From contig NZ_NIDE01000009.1 of the NCBI RefSeq assembly GCF_002197845.1, positions 186,001 through 250,000 on the forward strand: 64,000 bases of DNA, written 5' to 3'. The stretch is from Fimbriiglobus ruber. Its GTDB lineage: Bacteria; Planctomycetota; Planctomycetia; Gemmatales; Gemmataceae. The position numbers and the translations under genes were made by a program. This document shows positions 18,576-28,446 of this stretch, in pieces. Each line of letters begins with the position of its first letter. The stretch's first letter is position 1. The notes under the pieces are model-generated. The model saw only the letters and a program-made list of their open reading frames with translations. It ran no database searches and was not told where the DNA came from.

Positions 18576-19162
18576 AGGGCATCCTCGACCGGGGGTTGGA
18601 AGCGACCCTTGACCTGTGGCTCCCTGTCCGGACGGCGTTCGCCTGGGTCCACCAGGCGGCCCACATGCTGGGGTTAGAGGACACCCCCGGGACCGTCATC
18701 CGGGCGAAATTGGGGGGCCTTCTGGGGGCCATGCGACGACACCGGAAGGCGGCCGGTGATCTGGCCAAGGGGGTCGATCACTTCGTGAAAGTGAGTCGGA
18801 GTTACTGGCCCGGGTTGTTCGCCTGTTATGACACCCCGGACCTGCCGCGGACGAACAACGACCTGGAGCAAGCGTTCGGCCGCCACCGGTATCACGAGCG
18901 GCGGGCGACCGGCCGGAAAGGGGCCTCGCCGTCGTTGGTCCTGCGGGGTTCGGCCCGGCTGGTGGCCGGGCTGGCGACCCGCCGCCAGAAGGTGACGGCG
19001 GCCGACTTGGCGGGCGCGAACCCGGCTCAATGGAAGCAGTTACGAGCCGCGTTGGAGGAGCGGCGGCAGCGGCGGGTCGAGCGGACGAGGTTCCGCCGTG
19101 ATCCCGAGGGATACTTGAAAGACTTGGAAATTAAGCTCAACAAGCTGAGTTTGCCGGCCTAG
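18572..19162 (+). CDS. Transposase, C-terminal frame
   Basis: 196 codons that continue the transposase (TELRKLKGILDRGLEATLDL) in the -1 frame and hold the catalytic Glu in TNNDLEQ and the basic C-terminus (QRRVERTRFRRDPEGY). It has no ribosome site of its own, so it would be made only as a fusion with the upstream frame. It overlaps the first frame's stop by 4 bases. Confidence 0.7.
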   Translation: MKGILDRGLEATLDLWLPVRTAFAWVHQAAHMLGLEDTPGTVIRAKLGGLLGAMRRHRKAAGDLAKGVDHFVKVSRSYWPGLFACYDTPDLPRTNNDLEQAFGRHRYHERRATGRKGASPSLVLRGSARLVAGLATRRQKVTAADLAGANPAQWKQLRAALEERRQRRVERTRFRRDPEGYLKDLEIKLNKLSLPA

Positions 19163-19190
19163 AAAAAAAGCGCGGCAAGGTCATAAGGGG

Positions 19191-20165
19191 ATGACCCACT
19201 CTCAGGTTCCGTCCGTGGTCGATATCGTGGAGTTAGATTTCAGATCTGAGCGGCCCGCGGAATCTTGCGATAAGATTGCAGCGAAATCAACGGTGCCAGC
19301 AACCCTTCCGGGCCTGCTGGCCTTTTTGTTTCCAATCCCGGGCACGAATAGTGCCATCATTACCTTTGGTTGCGGCGGTCATTCACTCGCCACTGGCATA
19401 GCCATCGAAGCCAACGGGCAACCATTCAAGGAATTCTGGGCGTTGGCTGACACGATCCTCTTCGTACACGGGATGTTCCAGAACGCAAACAGTTGGAACG
19501 GGTGGGTCACTTTCTTTTATGAGCGCGGCTATGACTGCGTCGCGGTCTCTTGGCCGTTACACGACGGCGAACTCTCCGCGCTTCGCAGCCACCCGCCGGA
19601 AGGGCTCAGGGATCTCCGGCTGCAAACCGTCATCGACCACTATGTCGGTCTCATCAAAGCCAAGGGAATCCGCCTATCACCATTGGACATTCCGTCGGTG
19701 GCCTGATTGTGCAAAAGCTCGCCGAACTCGATCTCATCTCTGTGGGCGTCGCCATCAGTTTGGTGGCCCCAAACCGGGTGCTGGCGTTCGATTGGGGGTT
19801 TTTCCACAATAGAGTGCAGATTACTAACCCATTTGCCAGTGACAGCGTGTTCGAGATGACGCCCGAAGGCTTCCACAAGAACTTCGCGAAACATGACGGC
19901 GAACGAATCGAATGCGGCCTTCGCGGAGACAGCCACACACGACAGTCGAAATATTTTAAGCGACTGCTTGCTGGAAACCGGGCACATCGACCTCACGCGG
20001 CCACACGTCCCACTGTTGTTCGTGGGCGCGGAAGACGACGAAATCATCCCGGCTCAACTGTGCGTGAAGAATGCAGCCGCCTACAAGGATGTTGGAAGCA
20101 TGGCCAACTATGTTGAGTTTCCAAAGCGAGGCCATTTCATTTGCGGTGACCCCAAATGGAAGTAA
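19191..20165 (+). pseudogene. Alpha/beta hydrolase, frameshifted
   Basis: Three consecutive reading frames together encode one alpha/beta hydrolase. Frame A holds the oxyanion motif VHGMFQNANSW and runs to about 19668. Frame B starts just after, with the nucleophile elbow TIGHSVGGL. Frame C (from about 19893) carries the acidic residue and the terminal His (PLLFVGAEDDEIIP, FPKRGHFI). Frame A to B is restored by one extra G in the run at about 19661; the second join needs a two-base loss or a one-base gain. The upstream ~85 codons of frame A look non-homologous, so the true start may be near 19444. It lies immediately beside the insertion element. Confidence 0.72.
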
Positions 20166-20466
20166 GAGGCATCAACCGTGGCGAACTGGATATCACTCCA
20201 ATAAACAAAGGCTATTTAGGTTGATTTTCCAGATGTCCAGAAAAGTCATAGTTTAACATGCCGCTAAAATATACTGCGAGTTCAGAATTTTTCTGAACTC
20301 GCAGACCTCTCCAACATCGTGACCCACCACAAGGCTTTTCGATCAGCTATTCGCGACGGGGCGGCACCGCTTTTGCTCTACTTTCAGCAATGTCGGAGTT
20401 GCTATCCCGAACGGGTTGGACTGGATTCAAGATCAACCCCCTTTATCCAAGGCGGAAGAAAATCCC
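20166..20466. other. Intergenic region, no supported gene
   Basis: About 300 bases with lower GC than the surroundings and no coding frame I can support. A short inverted repeat (GAGTTCAGAA / TTCTGAACTC, 20278-20300) is visible and may form a hairpin, possibly a bidirectional terminator. Confidence 0.4.
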
Positions 20467-20685
20467 ATGCGAATCATAGGCATTCTGCTCGTGGTCATCG
20501 GCATCCTCGCGCTGGCCGTACCGAGTGTCACCTTCATGACCACCGAGCGGGCGGTTGACACCAACTTTTTCAAGATCGACTATCAGAAACCTCACACGAT
20601 CGTGTTTAACCCGATCGTCGGCGTTGTGGCCACGGTTGCCGGCATCGCGATGGTGTTCGCTAGTCGCAGAACTGCGGCCGCGTGA
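20467..20685 (+). CDS. DUF3185-type small membrane protein
   Basis: A 72-aa protein with two membrane helices (MRIIGILLVVIGILALAV and a second Val/Ala-rich helix ending in AIAMVFASRR) separated by a short polar loop (TTERAVDTNFFKIDYQKPHT). This is the pattern of the small DUF3185 family of inner-membrane proteins of unknown role. The ATG at 20467 is preceded by GGAAGA at a suitable distance. The frame is open further upstream, but that part is not hydrophobic. Confidence 0.7.
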   Translation: MRIIGILLVVIGILALAVPSVTFMTTERAVDTNFFKIDYQKPHTIVFNPIVGVVATVAGIAMVFASRRTAAA

Positions 20686-20942
20686 ATCCCGCTTTCCGCT
20701 TTCTTATCAGGAGGCTCGGGCAGACCGCAGTCACTTGGACGCAATGCTACCTGAATTAATTGCGTCTTCATCGGATACGGTGAAGGAGCCCGACGAACCA
20801 TTACGCACTGGTAATAATCATTACCTGCCAAGTTCTTGACCGCTGCTATGTGACTCGGCGGTTTCAGCCCCACACCTCGTAGAAAGAGCACGAATATTCT
20901 ACGGTCACGGCCTGAAAATTGTTGTGTTTATAAGGGTTTTCC

Positions 20943-21962
20943 TTGAGCGAGTCGTTGGCCGAAATCTCTGACGACGGACTGTTCTGCCGGCCCGGTGGCT
21001 TCCACATCGACCCGTGGCAGCCAGTCGACCGGGCCGTCGTCACACACGCCCACTCGGACCACGCCCGCCCGGGCTCGCACTCGTACCTCGCTGCGGTCGC
21101 CAGCGAACATCTCCTCCGGACCCGTCTGGGGTCGATCAATTTGGAAACGGTTCCGTACGGGGCCGTCATCGAGCATAACGGCGTTCGGGTCTCGCTTCAC
21201 CCGGCCGGCCATGTCCTCGGGTCGGCTCAGGTCCGTCTCGAATACCGCGGCGAGGTCTGGGTCGTGTCGGGCGACTACAAGCTAGAACCGGACCCGACGT
21301 GCGCGGCGTTCGAGCCCGTCGGGTGCCACACGTTCATCACCGAGTCGACGTTCGGCCTTCCCATTTATCGGTGGGACCCGGCTGCCGCTCTGTTCGCGCA
21401 GATCAATGCCTGGTGGCGGGCGAACCGTGAGGCCGGGAAGGCCAGTATTATTTACGCGTATTCACTCGGAAAGGCCCAGAGGGTGATGGCCGGCGTCGAT
21501 TCGTCGATCGGCCCGATATTCACGCACGGTGCGACCGAACGGGTGACGCGAGCTTATCGCGAGAGTGGCGTCGCCCTGCCACCGACCGAACCTGTGGCGG
21601 ACGCCGTTCGGGGCAAAACGTGGGCCGGGGCGCTGGTGATCGCACCGCCGTCGGCCGCCGGGTCGACGTGGGTGCAGAAATTCGAGCCGGCGGCGACCGC
21701 GGTGGCGTCCGGGTGGATGCGGGTCCGTGGCACCCGTCGGCGGCGGGCCGTCGACCGCGGGTTCGTCCTCTCCGACCACGCCGACTGGCCGGGGTTACTC
21801 GGGGCGATCGGCGCGACCGGCGCGGAACGGGTGCTCGCGACCCACGGGTCGGCCGCCGTCCTCGCCCGGTGGCTCCGCGACCAGGGGAAGGACGCGGGCG
21901 TGCTCGTGACTCGGTTCGGTGACGACGATGAAACCGGAGCCGGGGAGGACGTGTCCCCGTGA
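20943..21962 (+). CDS. Ligase-associated DNA exonuclease (metallo-beta-lactamase fold)
   Basis: A 339-aa member of the MBL/beta-CASP nuclease family that accompanies ATP-dependent ligases. The metal-binding motif THAHSDH is at 34-40, and further conserved residues are in HPAGHVLGSAQ, VVSGDYK and LSDHADWPG. It degrades DNA ends during repair. The start is a TTG. Its stop overlaps the GTG start of the ligase, so exonuclease, ligase, helicase and PdeM form one operon, the standard ligase-associated DNA damage response set. Confidence 0.92.
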   Translation: MSESLAEISDDGLFCRPGGFHIDPWQPVDRAVVTHAHSDHARPGSHSYLAAVASEHLLRTRLGSINLETVPYGAVIEHNGVRVSLHPAGHVLGSAQVRLEYRGEVWVVSGDYKLEPDPTCAAFEPVGCHTFITESTFGLPIYRWDPAAALFAQINAWWRANREAGKASIIYAYSLGKAQRVMAGVDSSIGPIFTHGATERVTRAYRESGVALPPTEPVADAVRGKTWAGALVIAPPSAAGSTWVQKFEPAATAVASGWMRVRGTRRRRAVDRGFVLSDHADWPGLLGAIGATGAERVLATHGSAAVLARWLRDQGKDAGVLVTRFGDDDETGAGEDVSP

Positions 21963-23560
21963 AAGCGTTCACCGATTTGTTTACCGCCCTGGACGAGACG
22001 ACCAAGACCGGCGAAAAGGTGAACGCCCTGGTCCGCTACTTTACGACCGCCCCCGCGGCGGACGCGGCGTGGGCCGTTTACTTTTTGTCCGGCCGTAAGC
22101 CGCGCCGCCTCGTCGCGTCTAATCGATTGCGTGCTTGGGCGGGGGAACTGGCGGGCGTGCCGGAGTGGCTGTTCGACGAGTGCCGCGACGCCGTCGGCGA
22201 CACCGCCGAGACGATCGCGTTGCTGCTCCCCGCGCCGTCGGACGGGATGACCGACCAGCCCCTCGCCGGTTGGGTCGAGGGGCGGTTGCTCCCGCTCCGC
22301 AATATGCCCGAGGCAGACCAGCGGGCCGCGGTCGCGGCCGCGTGGTCCGAACTCGACGCCCCGCAGCGGTTCGTCTGGAACAAGCTGCTGACTGGCGAAT
22401 TCCGCGTCGGCGTGTCTCACCTGTTGGTCACGCGGGCGGTCGCGAAGGCGTCCGGGCTACCGGCCGAGGCGGTCGCGCACCGGCTGATGGGGGAGTGGGA
22501 GCCGACGGCCGCGTTTTACACCGGCCTCGTCGCCACGGACGGGGGCGAGACCGACCTGAGTCGACCGTACCCGTTTTTCCTCGCGAGCCCTGTGGACGAC
22601 GATCCGGCCGGGTTGGGTCCGCCGGCCGACTGGCGGGCCGAGTGGAAGTGGGACGGCATCCGGTCCGAACTCGTCCGCCGCGGGGGGCAGACGTTCGTCT
22701 GGTCCCGCGGCGAGGAACTGGTGACCGAACGGTACCCGGAACTCGCCCGGGTCGGCGCGGCACTGCCCGACGGGACCGTGATCGACGGCGAGATCCTGCC
22801 GTGGAAGGCGGGTGCCGTCTTGCCGTTCGCACACCTCCAGAAGCGGATCGGGCGGAAGACGCTCGGCAAGAAACTGCTGCAAGACGTACCGGTCGTCATG
22901 ATGGCGTACGACCTACTCGAAGACGCCGGGGTCGATATCCGGGATATTTCCCTTGACCGGCGGCGCGAGCTTCTCGAAGAACGGGTCGCGGCGGCCGGCA
23001 GTCCGGACTTGCTGCTGTCCCCGCGGTTGCCCTTCGAGGCGTGGGAGTCCCTGGCCGAGCAGCGGCGGGTGAGTCGCGACCGCGGGGTCGAGGGGATAAT
23101 GCTCAAGCGCGCCGATTCGCCGTACCGCGTCGGCCGCGTCCGCGGCGACTGGTGGAAGTGGAAGATCGAGCCTTTTACCATCGACGCGGTCCTGATTTAT
23201 GCCCAGGCGGGACACGGCAAACGATCCGGACTTTACACGGATTACACGTTCGGTGTCTGGGCCGGCGACGCCCTGGTGACGGTCGCCAAGGCGTACAGCG
23301 GGCTGACGGACGCGGAGATCCGGCAGGTCGACGCGTTCGTCCGCCGGAACACGATCGAGAAGTTCGGTCCGGTCCGGACGGTCAAGCCCGAACTAGTATT
23401 CGAGTTGGGCTTCGAGGGCATTCAGGCGTCGCCGCGCCACAAGTCCGGAATCGCCGTCCGCTTCCCCCGAATTCTCCGCTGGCGAACGGATAAGGCGCCC
23501 AAAGACGCCGACTCCCTGGAACACGTGAAGTCACTTCTGGCCGCGGGGGAAAAGTCGTGA
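21959..23560 (+). CDS. ATP-dependent DNA ligase, repair operon type
   Basis: A 533-aa ligase that seals nicks using ATP. An N-terminal DNA-binding domain (1-200) is followed by the nucleotidyltransferase domain with the adenylated lysine K230 in EWKWDGIRSE, then motifs VIDGEILPW, EGIMLKRADSPY and WWKWKIEP, and the C-terminal OB fold. The GTG start overlaps the exonuclease stop by 4 bases (GTGA), indicating coupled translation. It is followed closely by the Lhr-like helicase. The context marks it as the ligase of a dedicated damage-response operon, not the replicative NAD-dependent one. Confidence 0.94.
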   Translation: MKAFTDLFTALDETTKTGEKVNALVRYFTTAPAADAAWAVYFLSGRKPRRLVASNRLRAWAGELAGVPEWLFDECRDAVGDTAETIALLLPAPSDGMTDQPLAGWVEGRLLPLRNMPEADQRAAVAAAWSELDAPQRFVWNKLLTGEFRVGVSHLLVTRAVAKASGLPAEAVAHRLMGEWEPTAAFYTGLVATDGGETDLSRPYPFFLASPVDDDPAGLGPPADWRAEWKWDGIRSELVRRGGQTFVWSRGEELVTERYPELARVGAALPDGTVIDGEILPWKAGAVLPFAHLQKRIGRKTLGKKLLQDVPVVMMAYDLLEDAGVDIRDISLDRRRELLEERVAAAGSPDLLLSPRLPFEAWESLAEQRRVSRDRGVEGIMLKRADSPYRVGRVRGDWWKWKIEPFTIDAVLIYAQAGHGKRSGLYTDYTFGVWAGDALVTVAKAYSGLTDAEIRQVDAFVRRNTIEKFGPVRTVKPELVFELGFEGIQASPRHKSGIAVRFPRILRWRTDKAPKDADSLEHVKSLLAAGEKS

Positions 23561-23579
23561 CCCCGATACGGCGGCCGGT

Positions 23580-26063
23580 ATGAGCCGGTCAACTCCTCCA
23601 CCGGTAGCCCCACTGTCTCCCGAGGCGTGGTTCGCGGCACAGGGGTGGGCTCCTTTCCCCTTCCAGCGCGAGGCGTGGGCCGCTTACCAGACCGGGGCGA
23701 GGGGCCTCATCCACGCGTCGACCGGCACGGGCAAAACGTACGCCGCGTACTTCGGGCCGGTCCTCGAAGCGTTGGCCGAACCTGCGCTCCGGGGTCCGGC
23801 GCCGCTCCGCGTCCTCTGGATCACGCCCCTCCGCGCTCTGTCGAACGACACGGCGGTCGCGCTACGCGCCCCGCTCGGCCCCCTCGGGCTCGCGTGGGAT
23901 GTCGGCGTCCGGAACGGCGACACGGGATCGTCCGAGCGGGCGCGCCAGCGGAAGCGGCTGCCGACCGTCCTCATTACGACCCCGGAAAGTCTGTCACTCC
24001 TGCTCACCCAGGCCGACGCGCCGGAACGTCTGTCGGGCTTACGGGCGGTGGTCGTCGACGAGTGGCACGAACTCCTCGGGACGAAGCGAGGAGTCCTGAC
24101 CGAACTCGCGCTCGCCCGCCTCCGCGGCTGGAACGCGGGCCTCCGCGTCTGGGGACTGTCGGCCACGCTCGGAAACCTCAATCACGCTCTGGCGACCCTG
24201 GTCGGCGTCGGGGGAACGGGGCGGATGATTCGCGGGCACGTCCCGAAGCCCGTGGTCATCGACAGCGTCATCCCCGACCGGGTCGAGCGCTTTCCGTGGG
24301 CCGGGCACCTGGGTCTGAGCCTGCTCCCCCAAGTGGTCGCCGCAATTGAGGAGGGGCGGTCGGCCCTCGTGTTCACGAACACCCGCGCGCAGACCGAGAT
24401 CTGGTATCAGGCGATCCTCGGCACCCGCCCCGACTGGGCCGGCCGGATGGCGCTGCACCACGGTTCGCTCGACCGGAAGGTCCGCGACTGGGTCGAAGAT
24501 CAACTCCGCGCGGGTACGATGCGGTGCGTCGTCTGTACGTCCAGTCTCGACCTCGGGGTCGATTTTGCACCCGTGGATCGCGTCGTCCAGATCGGCAGTC
24601 CGAAAGGGGTCGCCCGGCTCTTGCAGCGAGCTGGGCGGAGCGGGCACCAACCCGGGGCCGTGAGCCGCGTCACTTGCGTCCCGACGAACGTCCTGGAACT
24701 GGTGGAAGTCGCCGCCGCGCGGGTGGCGGCCGCGGCGGGGGCGATCGAAAGCCGGCAGCCCGTACGCAAGGCATATGATTTACTCGCCCAACACGTCGTC
24801 AGCACGGCGGTCGCGGGTGGCTTCACGCCGGACGCGCTTCTCGCGGAGGTCCGCACGACGGCCGCCTACGCCGACCTGACGGCGGCCGAGTGGGCGTGGG
24901 TGTTGGATTTCGTGATCCGCGGCGGGGAGTCGTTGAAAGCCTACCCGGACTACCGCCGGGTGGTGATCGACGACGGCCGACTCAAGGTGGCCGACGAACG
25001 GATCGCCCGGCGACACCGGCTAGCCATCGGGACGATTACGAGCGACGCGAGCTTGGAGGTCCGTTTCCTCCGGGGCGGGCGACTCGGGTCTGTGGAAGAG
25101 GCGTTCGCGGCCCGATTGAAGCCCGGCGACCGGTTCGCGTTCGCCGGGCGGGTGCTGGAATTCGTCCGGGTGCGCGAGATGACGGCGTGGGTCCGTAAGG
25201 CGACCGGAAGCCCCACGACCATCCCGCGATGGGCCGGCGGGCGGATGCCGTTGTCGACCGAACTATCGGCCGCCGTGCGGCAACAATTGGAGGTAGCCCG
25301 GACGGGGCGATACGAGTCCCCGGAGTTGGCGGCCGTCCGCCCCGTCCTCGAACTTCAGGCCAGGTGGTCGCGCGTCCCGGCCCCCGACGAACTCCTCGTC
25401 GAGCGACTCACCACCCGCGAGGGGCATCACCTGTTCGTTTACCCGTTCGAGGGCCGTCTCGTCCACGAGGGAATGGCCGCACTCGCCGCCTACCGTCTGT
25501 CCCGGCAGCGCCCGGTATCGTTTACTCTATCGGCGAACGACTACGGGTTCGAACTTCTTTCTCCGGACCCGATCGAGCTGACCGACGCCGGGATCACCGC
25601 GGTCCTGTCTCCGGACGGCCTGGCCGCCGACGTGTTGGCTTCGATCAACGCGACCGAGTTGGCGAAACGGCAGTTCCGAGAGATCGCCCGGGTCTCGGGG
25701 TTGGTCCACCCCGGGCTCCCGCGGTCGGGCCGGTCCGCCCGCCAACTCCAGGCATCGAGTGGCTTGTTTTACGACGTCTTCCGTGAATACGACCTGGGGA
25801 CGTTGCTTCTCGACCAGGCCCGCGCGGAAGTCCTCGACCGGCAGTTTGAGCAGACCCGCCTGGCCCACGCTCTCGCCCGGATCGCGGTCGCCCGAGTGGT
25901 CGTCGTGACGACCGACCGCCCGACACCTCTGGCCTTTCCGCTCCTCGTCCAGCGCATGCGCGAAACACTCTCGTCCGAAAAGCTGGCCGACCGCGTCAAG
26001 CGCATGACCCTTACCCTGGAACGGAAAGCCGGGCCGGTCCCCTCGGGCGAGTCGCATCCATGA
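23580..26063 (+). CDS. Ligase-associated DEXH-box DNA helicase (Lhr-like)
   Basis: An 827-aa superfamily 2 helicase. Walker A is ASTGTGKT (46-53), the Walker B/DEXH motif is VVVDEWHE (D160-H163), followed by GLSATLGN, VFTNTRAQTE and QRAGRSGHQPG (motif VI). The C-terminal half holds the winged helix and Lhr-core domain. It unwinds or remodels damaged DNA together with the ligase and nuclease encoded in the same operon. The ATG at 23580 lies 20 bases past the ligase stop, and its own stop overlaps the next start by 4 bases. Confidence 0.94.
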   Translation: MSRSTPPPVAPLSPEAWFAAQGWAPFPFQREAWAAYQTGARGLIHASTGTGKTYAAYFGPVLEALAEPALRGPAPLRVLWITPLRALSNDTAVALRAPLGPLGLAWDVGVRNGDTGSSERARQRKRLPTVLITTPESLSLLLTQADAPERLSGLRAVVVDEWHELLGTKRGVLTELALARLRGWNAGLRVWGLSATLGNLNHALATLVGVGGTGRMIRGHVPKPVVIDSVIPDRVERFPWAGHLGLSLLPQVVAAIEEGRSALVFTNTRAQTEIWYQAILGTRPDWAGRMALHHGSLDRKVRDWVEDQLRAGTMRCVVCTSSLDLGVDFAPVDRVVQIGSPKGVARLLQRAGRSGHQPGAVSRVTCVPTNVLELVEVAAARVAAAAGAIESRQPVRKAYDLLAQHVVSTAVAGGFTPDALLAEVRTTAAYADLTAAEWAWVLDFVIRGGESLKAYPDYRRVVIDDGRLKVADERIARRHRLAIGTITSDASLEVRFLRGGRLGSVEEAFAARLKPGDRFAFAGRVLEFVRVREMTAWVRKATGSPTTIPRWAGGRMPLSTELSAAVRQQLEVARTGRYESPELAAVRPVLELQARWSRVPAPDELLVERLTTREGHHLFVYPFEGRLVHEGMAALAAYRLSRQRPVSFTLSANDYGFELLSPDPIELTDAGITAVLSPDGLAADVLASINATELAKRQFREIARVSGLVHPGLPRSGRSARQLQASSGLFYDVFREYDLGTLLLDQARAEVLDRQFEQTRLAHALARIAVARVVVVTTDRPTPLAFPLLVQRMRETLSSEKLADRVKRMTLTLERKAGPVPSGESHP

Positions 26064-26725
26064 CCCGGTTCGCCGTGTGCGGGGAAGTATTGTGGCTGCT
26101 GCCGGAACGGTGCGCGTTCTGGGAACGGACGCAGACGCTCGTCCTCGCCGACCCACACTTCGGTAAGCCGGACGCATTTCGGGCGGCCGCGGTGCCGGTG
26201 CCGGGTGGAGCGACCGGGCCACTGGACCGTCTCGACCGTGCGCTCGAAACAACCGGGGCAACGCGGGTCGTCGTCCTGGGTGACTTCTGGCACGCCCGTG
26301 AGGGCCGGACACCAGAACTGGTTGAGGAACTGGACGCCTGGCGGGCGGACCGGCCGGATGTGCGATTCGACTTATTTCGAGGCAACCACGACCGGGCTGG
26401 CCCGCCACCGCCCGGATGGGCAGAGGTCTGGCAAACGGGCGATGTTTCGGACGGCCCGTTCGTGTTCGCGCATTTCCCCGAGCCGTCGGATGTCGGATAC
26501 GTTTTGGCGGGACACCTGCACCCGGCGGTCGCGTTGACGGGATTGGGTCGGCAGCGTGTCCGGCTCCCCTGTTTCTGGTTCGGTCCGCAGGTCGGAGTGT
26601 TCCCAGCGTTCGGAGATTTTACCGGCACGGCGACCATCCGTCCCGGTGAGAAGGACCGGGTGTTCGTACTGGCGGAAGATCAGGTCGTTGACATCACGCC
26701 GGATCCGGGGAGTGGAGACAAATGA
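26060..26725 (+). CDS. pdeM: Ligase-associated DNA damage response endonuclease PdeM
   Basis: A 221-aa calcineurin-type metallophosphoesterase. Metal-binding motifs are visible: LADPHFGK, LGDFWHAR, FRGNHDR and AGHLHPAV. It belongs to the PdeM family that always sits with the Lhr-like helicase and ATP-dependent ligase and is thought to act as a nuclease on damaged DNA. The start overlaps the helicase stop (ATGA). It is the last gene of the operon. Confidence 0.9.
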   Translation: MTRFAVCGEVLWLLPERCAFWERTQTLVLADPHFGKPDAFRAAAVPVPGGATGPLDRLDRALETTGATRVVVLGDFWHAREGRTPELVEELDAWRADRPDVRFDLFRGNHDRAGPPPPGWAEVWQTGDVSDGPFVFAHFPEPSDVGYVLAGHLHPAVALTGLGRQRVRLPCFWFGPQVGVFPAFGDFTGTATIRPGEKDRVFVLAEDQVVDITPDPGSGDK

Positions 26726-26747
26726 TCCGCCCCCGTTCGTTTTGTAC

Positions 26748-26921
26748 TCAGCGTACCAAAAGCGAGCGGTCGATGTACTTGGCCAGATCGGCCGGGTCGT
26801 CGTAGATTTCGTCCGCGTTGAGATCCCGATCGTCCCACCCGCCACAGCGGAGCGCGATCACCCTCACGCCCGCATGCCGCGCCGCTTTCACGTCGTACGG
26901 CGTATCGCTTAGGCAACTCAT
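26748..26921 (-). pseudogene. C-terminal fragment of a HAD-family hydrolase
   Basis: A 57-codon frame reads LSDTPYDVKAARHAGVRVIA, then LRCGGWDDRDLNADEIYDDP. This is the end of a haloacid-dehalogenase-like phosphatase (motif III/IV region, normally GDTPYDV.AA..AGV..IA). The N-terminal nucleophile Asp motif and the cap are missing, and there is no ribosome site before the internal ATG. It is a decayed gene tail, convergent with pdeM, 22 bases from its stop. Confidence 0.65.
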
Positions 26922-27358
26922 GTGCCCAAGCGGACGCTACCCACTTTCGCGTGGGGACACAGTGCCTGTGGCCTGTATCGGAGAGAACAATTGGGATTTT
27001 CTGTCCTTGGCTGGTCGCAACCCGCCGGGTATCGACACGTGTCCAGCCATTCACTTTCGACGCACTCTTCGGCGTGATTCTCGATCAATTGGTGTTCCCC
27101 GACGCAAGGGCGGCGAGCGAACGATCCCTGCAGTGAATCGGCGGCTGAACTGTAATTCGACACGTGGCAGGCACCGAGGCTCGTACACTCGCGCAATTTT
27201 ATACCCGTCTTTCGACGGCTTTCCCCTCGATCGAAGGAAAACTTAGCGATCGGTATTTCCGTTCGATGCGCGGTACATCATATGCGGTCGTTCCGCCGCT
27301 TTCTTGGAAGGCAATTAAGATTGCGCGACGAGATCTTGGCCCGCTCATCAGGTGACGC
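26922..27358. other. Intergenic region, no supported gene
   Basis: About 440 bases next to the HAD remnant. Base composition is less GC-rich than the genes, and no frame with a ribosome site or recognisable protein was found. It may contain the promoter of the downstream SDR gene. Confidence 0.45.
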
Positions 27359-28399
27359 ATGCAACGCTCGCTTCTTCTCGCCGCTCTCGGCATCGGTGGC
27401 TACCTGACTTACCGGGCTTTGAAGCCGAAGTTCGACTTCACCGACAAACACGTCGTCATCACGGGCGGAACGCGGGGGCTCGGACTCGTGTTAGCCCGCG
27501 CGTTGGCCGATCGGGGAGCCCGGTTGTCGGTTTGTAGTCGGGGTATCGAGGAAGTCGAACGGGCGGGCCGTGAGTTGGCGGAGCGAGGGACGCGCGTATT
27601 CGCCGCCCCGTGCGACGTGACGGAGCGCGATCAGGTGCGAACATTCGCGGCGGATGCCCGGCGACACAACGGCCCGATCGACGTGCTGATTAATAACGCG
27701 GGCGTCATCCAGGTCGGCCCGTGGGGCGAGATGCGCGATGAAGACTTTGAACAGTCGCTGCGGACGCACTTCTGGGCGTCCCTGTCCATGATCCGCGAAG
27801 TGCTGCCCGAAATGACGACTCGCCGAGCCGGACGGATCGTGAACATCTCTTCCATTGGCGGCAAGATCGCCGTCCCTCACCTCCTGCCGTATTCGGTCGG
27901 GAAGTTTGCGTTGGCCGGTTTGTCGGACGGGTTGCGAGCCGAGGTCGCCCGACACGGCATCGTTGTGACCACCGTCTGTCCCGGGCTGATGCGGACCGGC
28001 AGCCACGTGAACGCCCAGTTCAAGGGCCGCCATACGGCGGAGTACGCCTGGTTCGCCTTGGGCGACAGCATTCCCGGTCTCTCGGTCGACGCCGAATCGG
28101 CCGCGCGGGCGATTCTCACTGGGTGTGCCCGCGGGGATGCCGAGGTGATCGTCGGCCTCCCGGCAAAGGTCGCCATCCTCGCCCGTGCTCTCTGCCCCAA
28201 CCTGATGGCCGGTGCATTGGAGGCGGCAAATCGTTGGGTCTTGCCAGACGCCGGAGGAATTGGGGCCGAGGTCGCGTCGGGGCTTGAGAGCCGGGGAGCG
28301 TTACCCGCGTTCGTCACAACTCTGACCGACCGTGCGGCTGTGGCCAATAATGAACTGCCGGCCGGTCATGGAGTCCCAATACCATCGCCGCGCATGTAA
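27359..28399 (+). CDS. SDR-family oxidoreductase with N-terminal membrane anchor
   Basis: A 346-aa short-chain dehydrogenase. A hydrophobic N-terminus (QRSLLLAALGIGGYLTYRAL) is followed by the cofactor motif TGGTRGLG, NNAG, the Ser in NISSIGG, and the active-site Y-x-x-x-K in YSVGK. The C-terminal 100 residues are an extension beyond the usual 250-aa SDR and contain two weakly hydrophobic stretches. Membrane-anchored SDRs of this type often act on lipids or steroids, but the substrate cannot be inferred. It stands alone upstream of a convergent methyltransferase gene. Confidence 0.86.
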   Translation: MQRSLLLAALGIGGYLTYRALKPKFDFTDKHVVITGGTRGLGLVLARALADRGARLSVCSRGIEEVERAGRELAERGTRVFAAPCDVTERDQVRTFAADARRHNGPIDVLINNAGVIQVGPWGEMRDEDFEQSLRTHFWASLSMIREVLPEMTTRRAGRIVNISSIGGKIAVPHLLPYSVGKFALAGLSDGLRAEVARHGIVVTTVCPGLMRTGSHVNAQFKGRHTAEYAWFALGDSIPGLSVDAESAARAILTGCARGDAEVIVGLPAKVAILARALCPNLMAGALEAANRWVLPDAGGIGAEVASGLESRGALPAFVTTLTDRAAVANNELPAGHGVPIPSPRM

Positions 28400-28446
28400 G
28401 GATCAGATTTTCAATTAACTCTGACAATAACTTGACAACAAGGTTT

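Larger units (their letters stand above)
17568..19162 (+). mobile_element. Insertion element with DDE transposase split by a -1 frameshift
   Basis: The transposase is encoded in two overlapping frames that together make about 530 residues. A zinc-ribbon start (CPHCGGPM, then RCHQYGC) is followed by an RNase H-like DDE core: D in LLGVDGLQPD, D in IVSDGQSSIRKA, and E in TNNDLEQAFGRH. I cannot assign an IS family with certainty (ISNCY-like is possible). I found no convincing terminal inverted repeats or target duplication by eye, so the element's ends are given as the coding limits. Broken genes lie on both sides. Confidence 0.75.
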
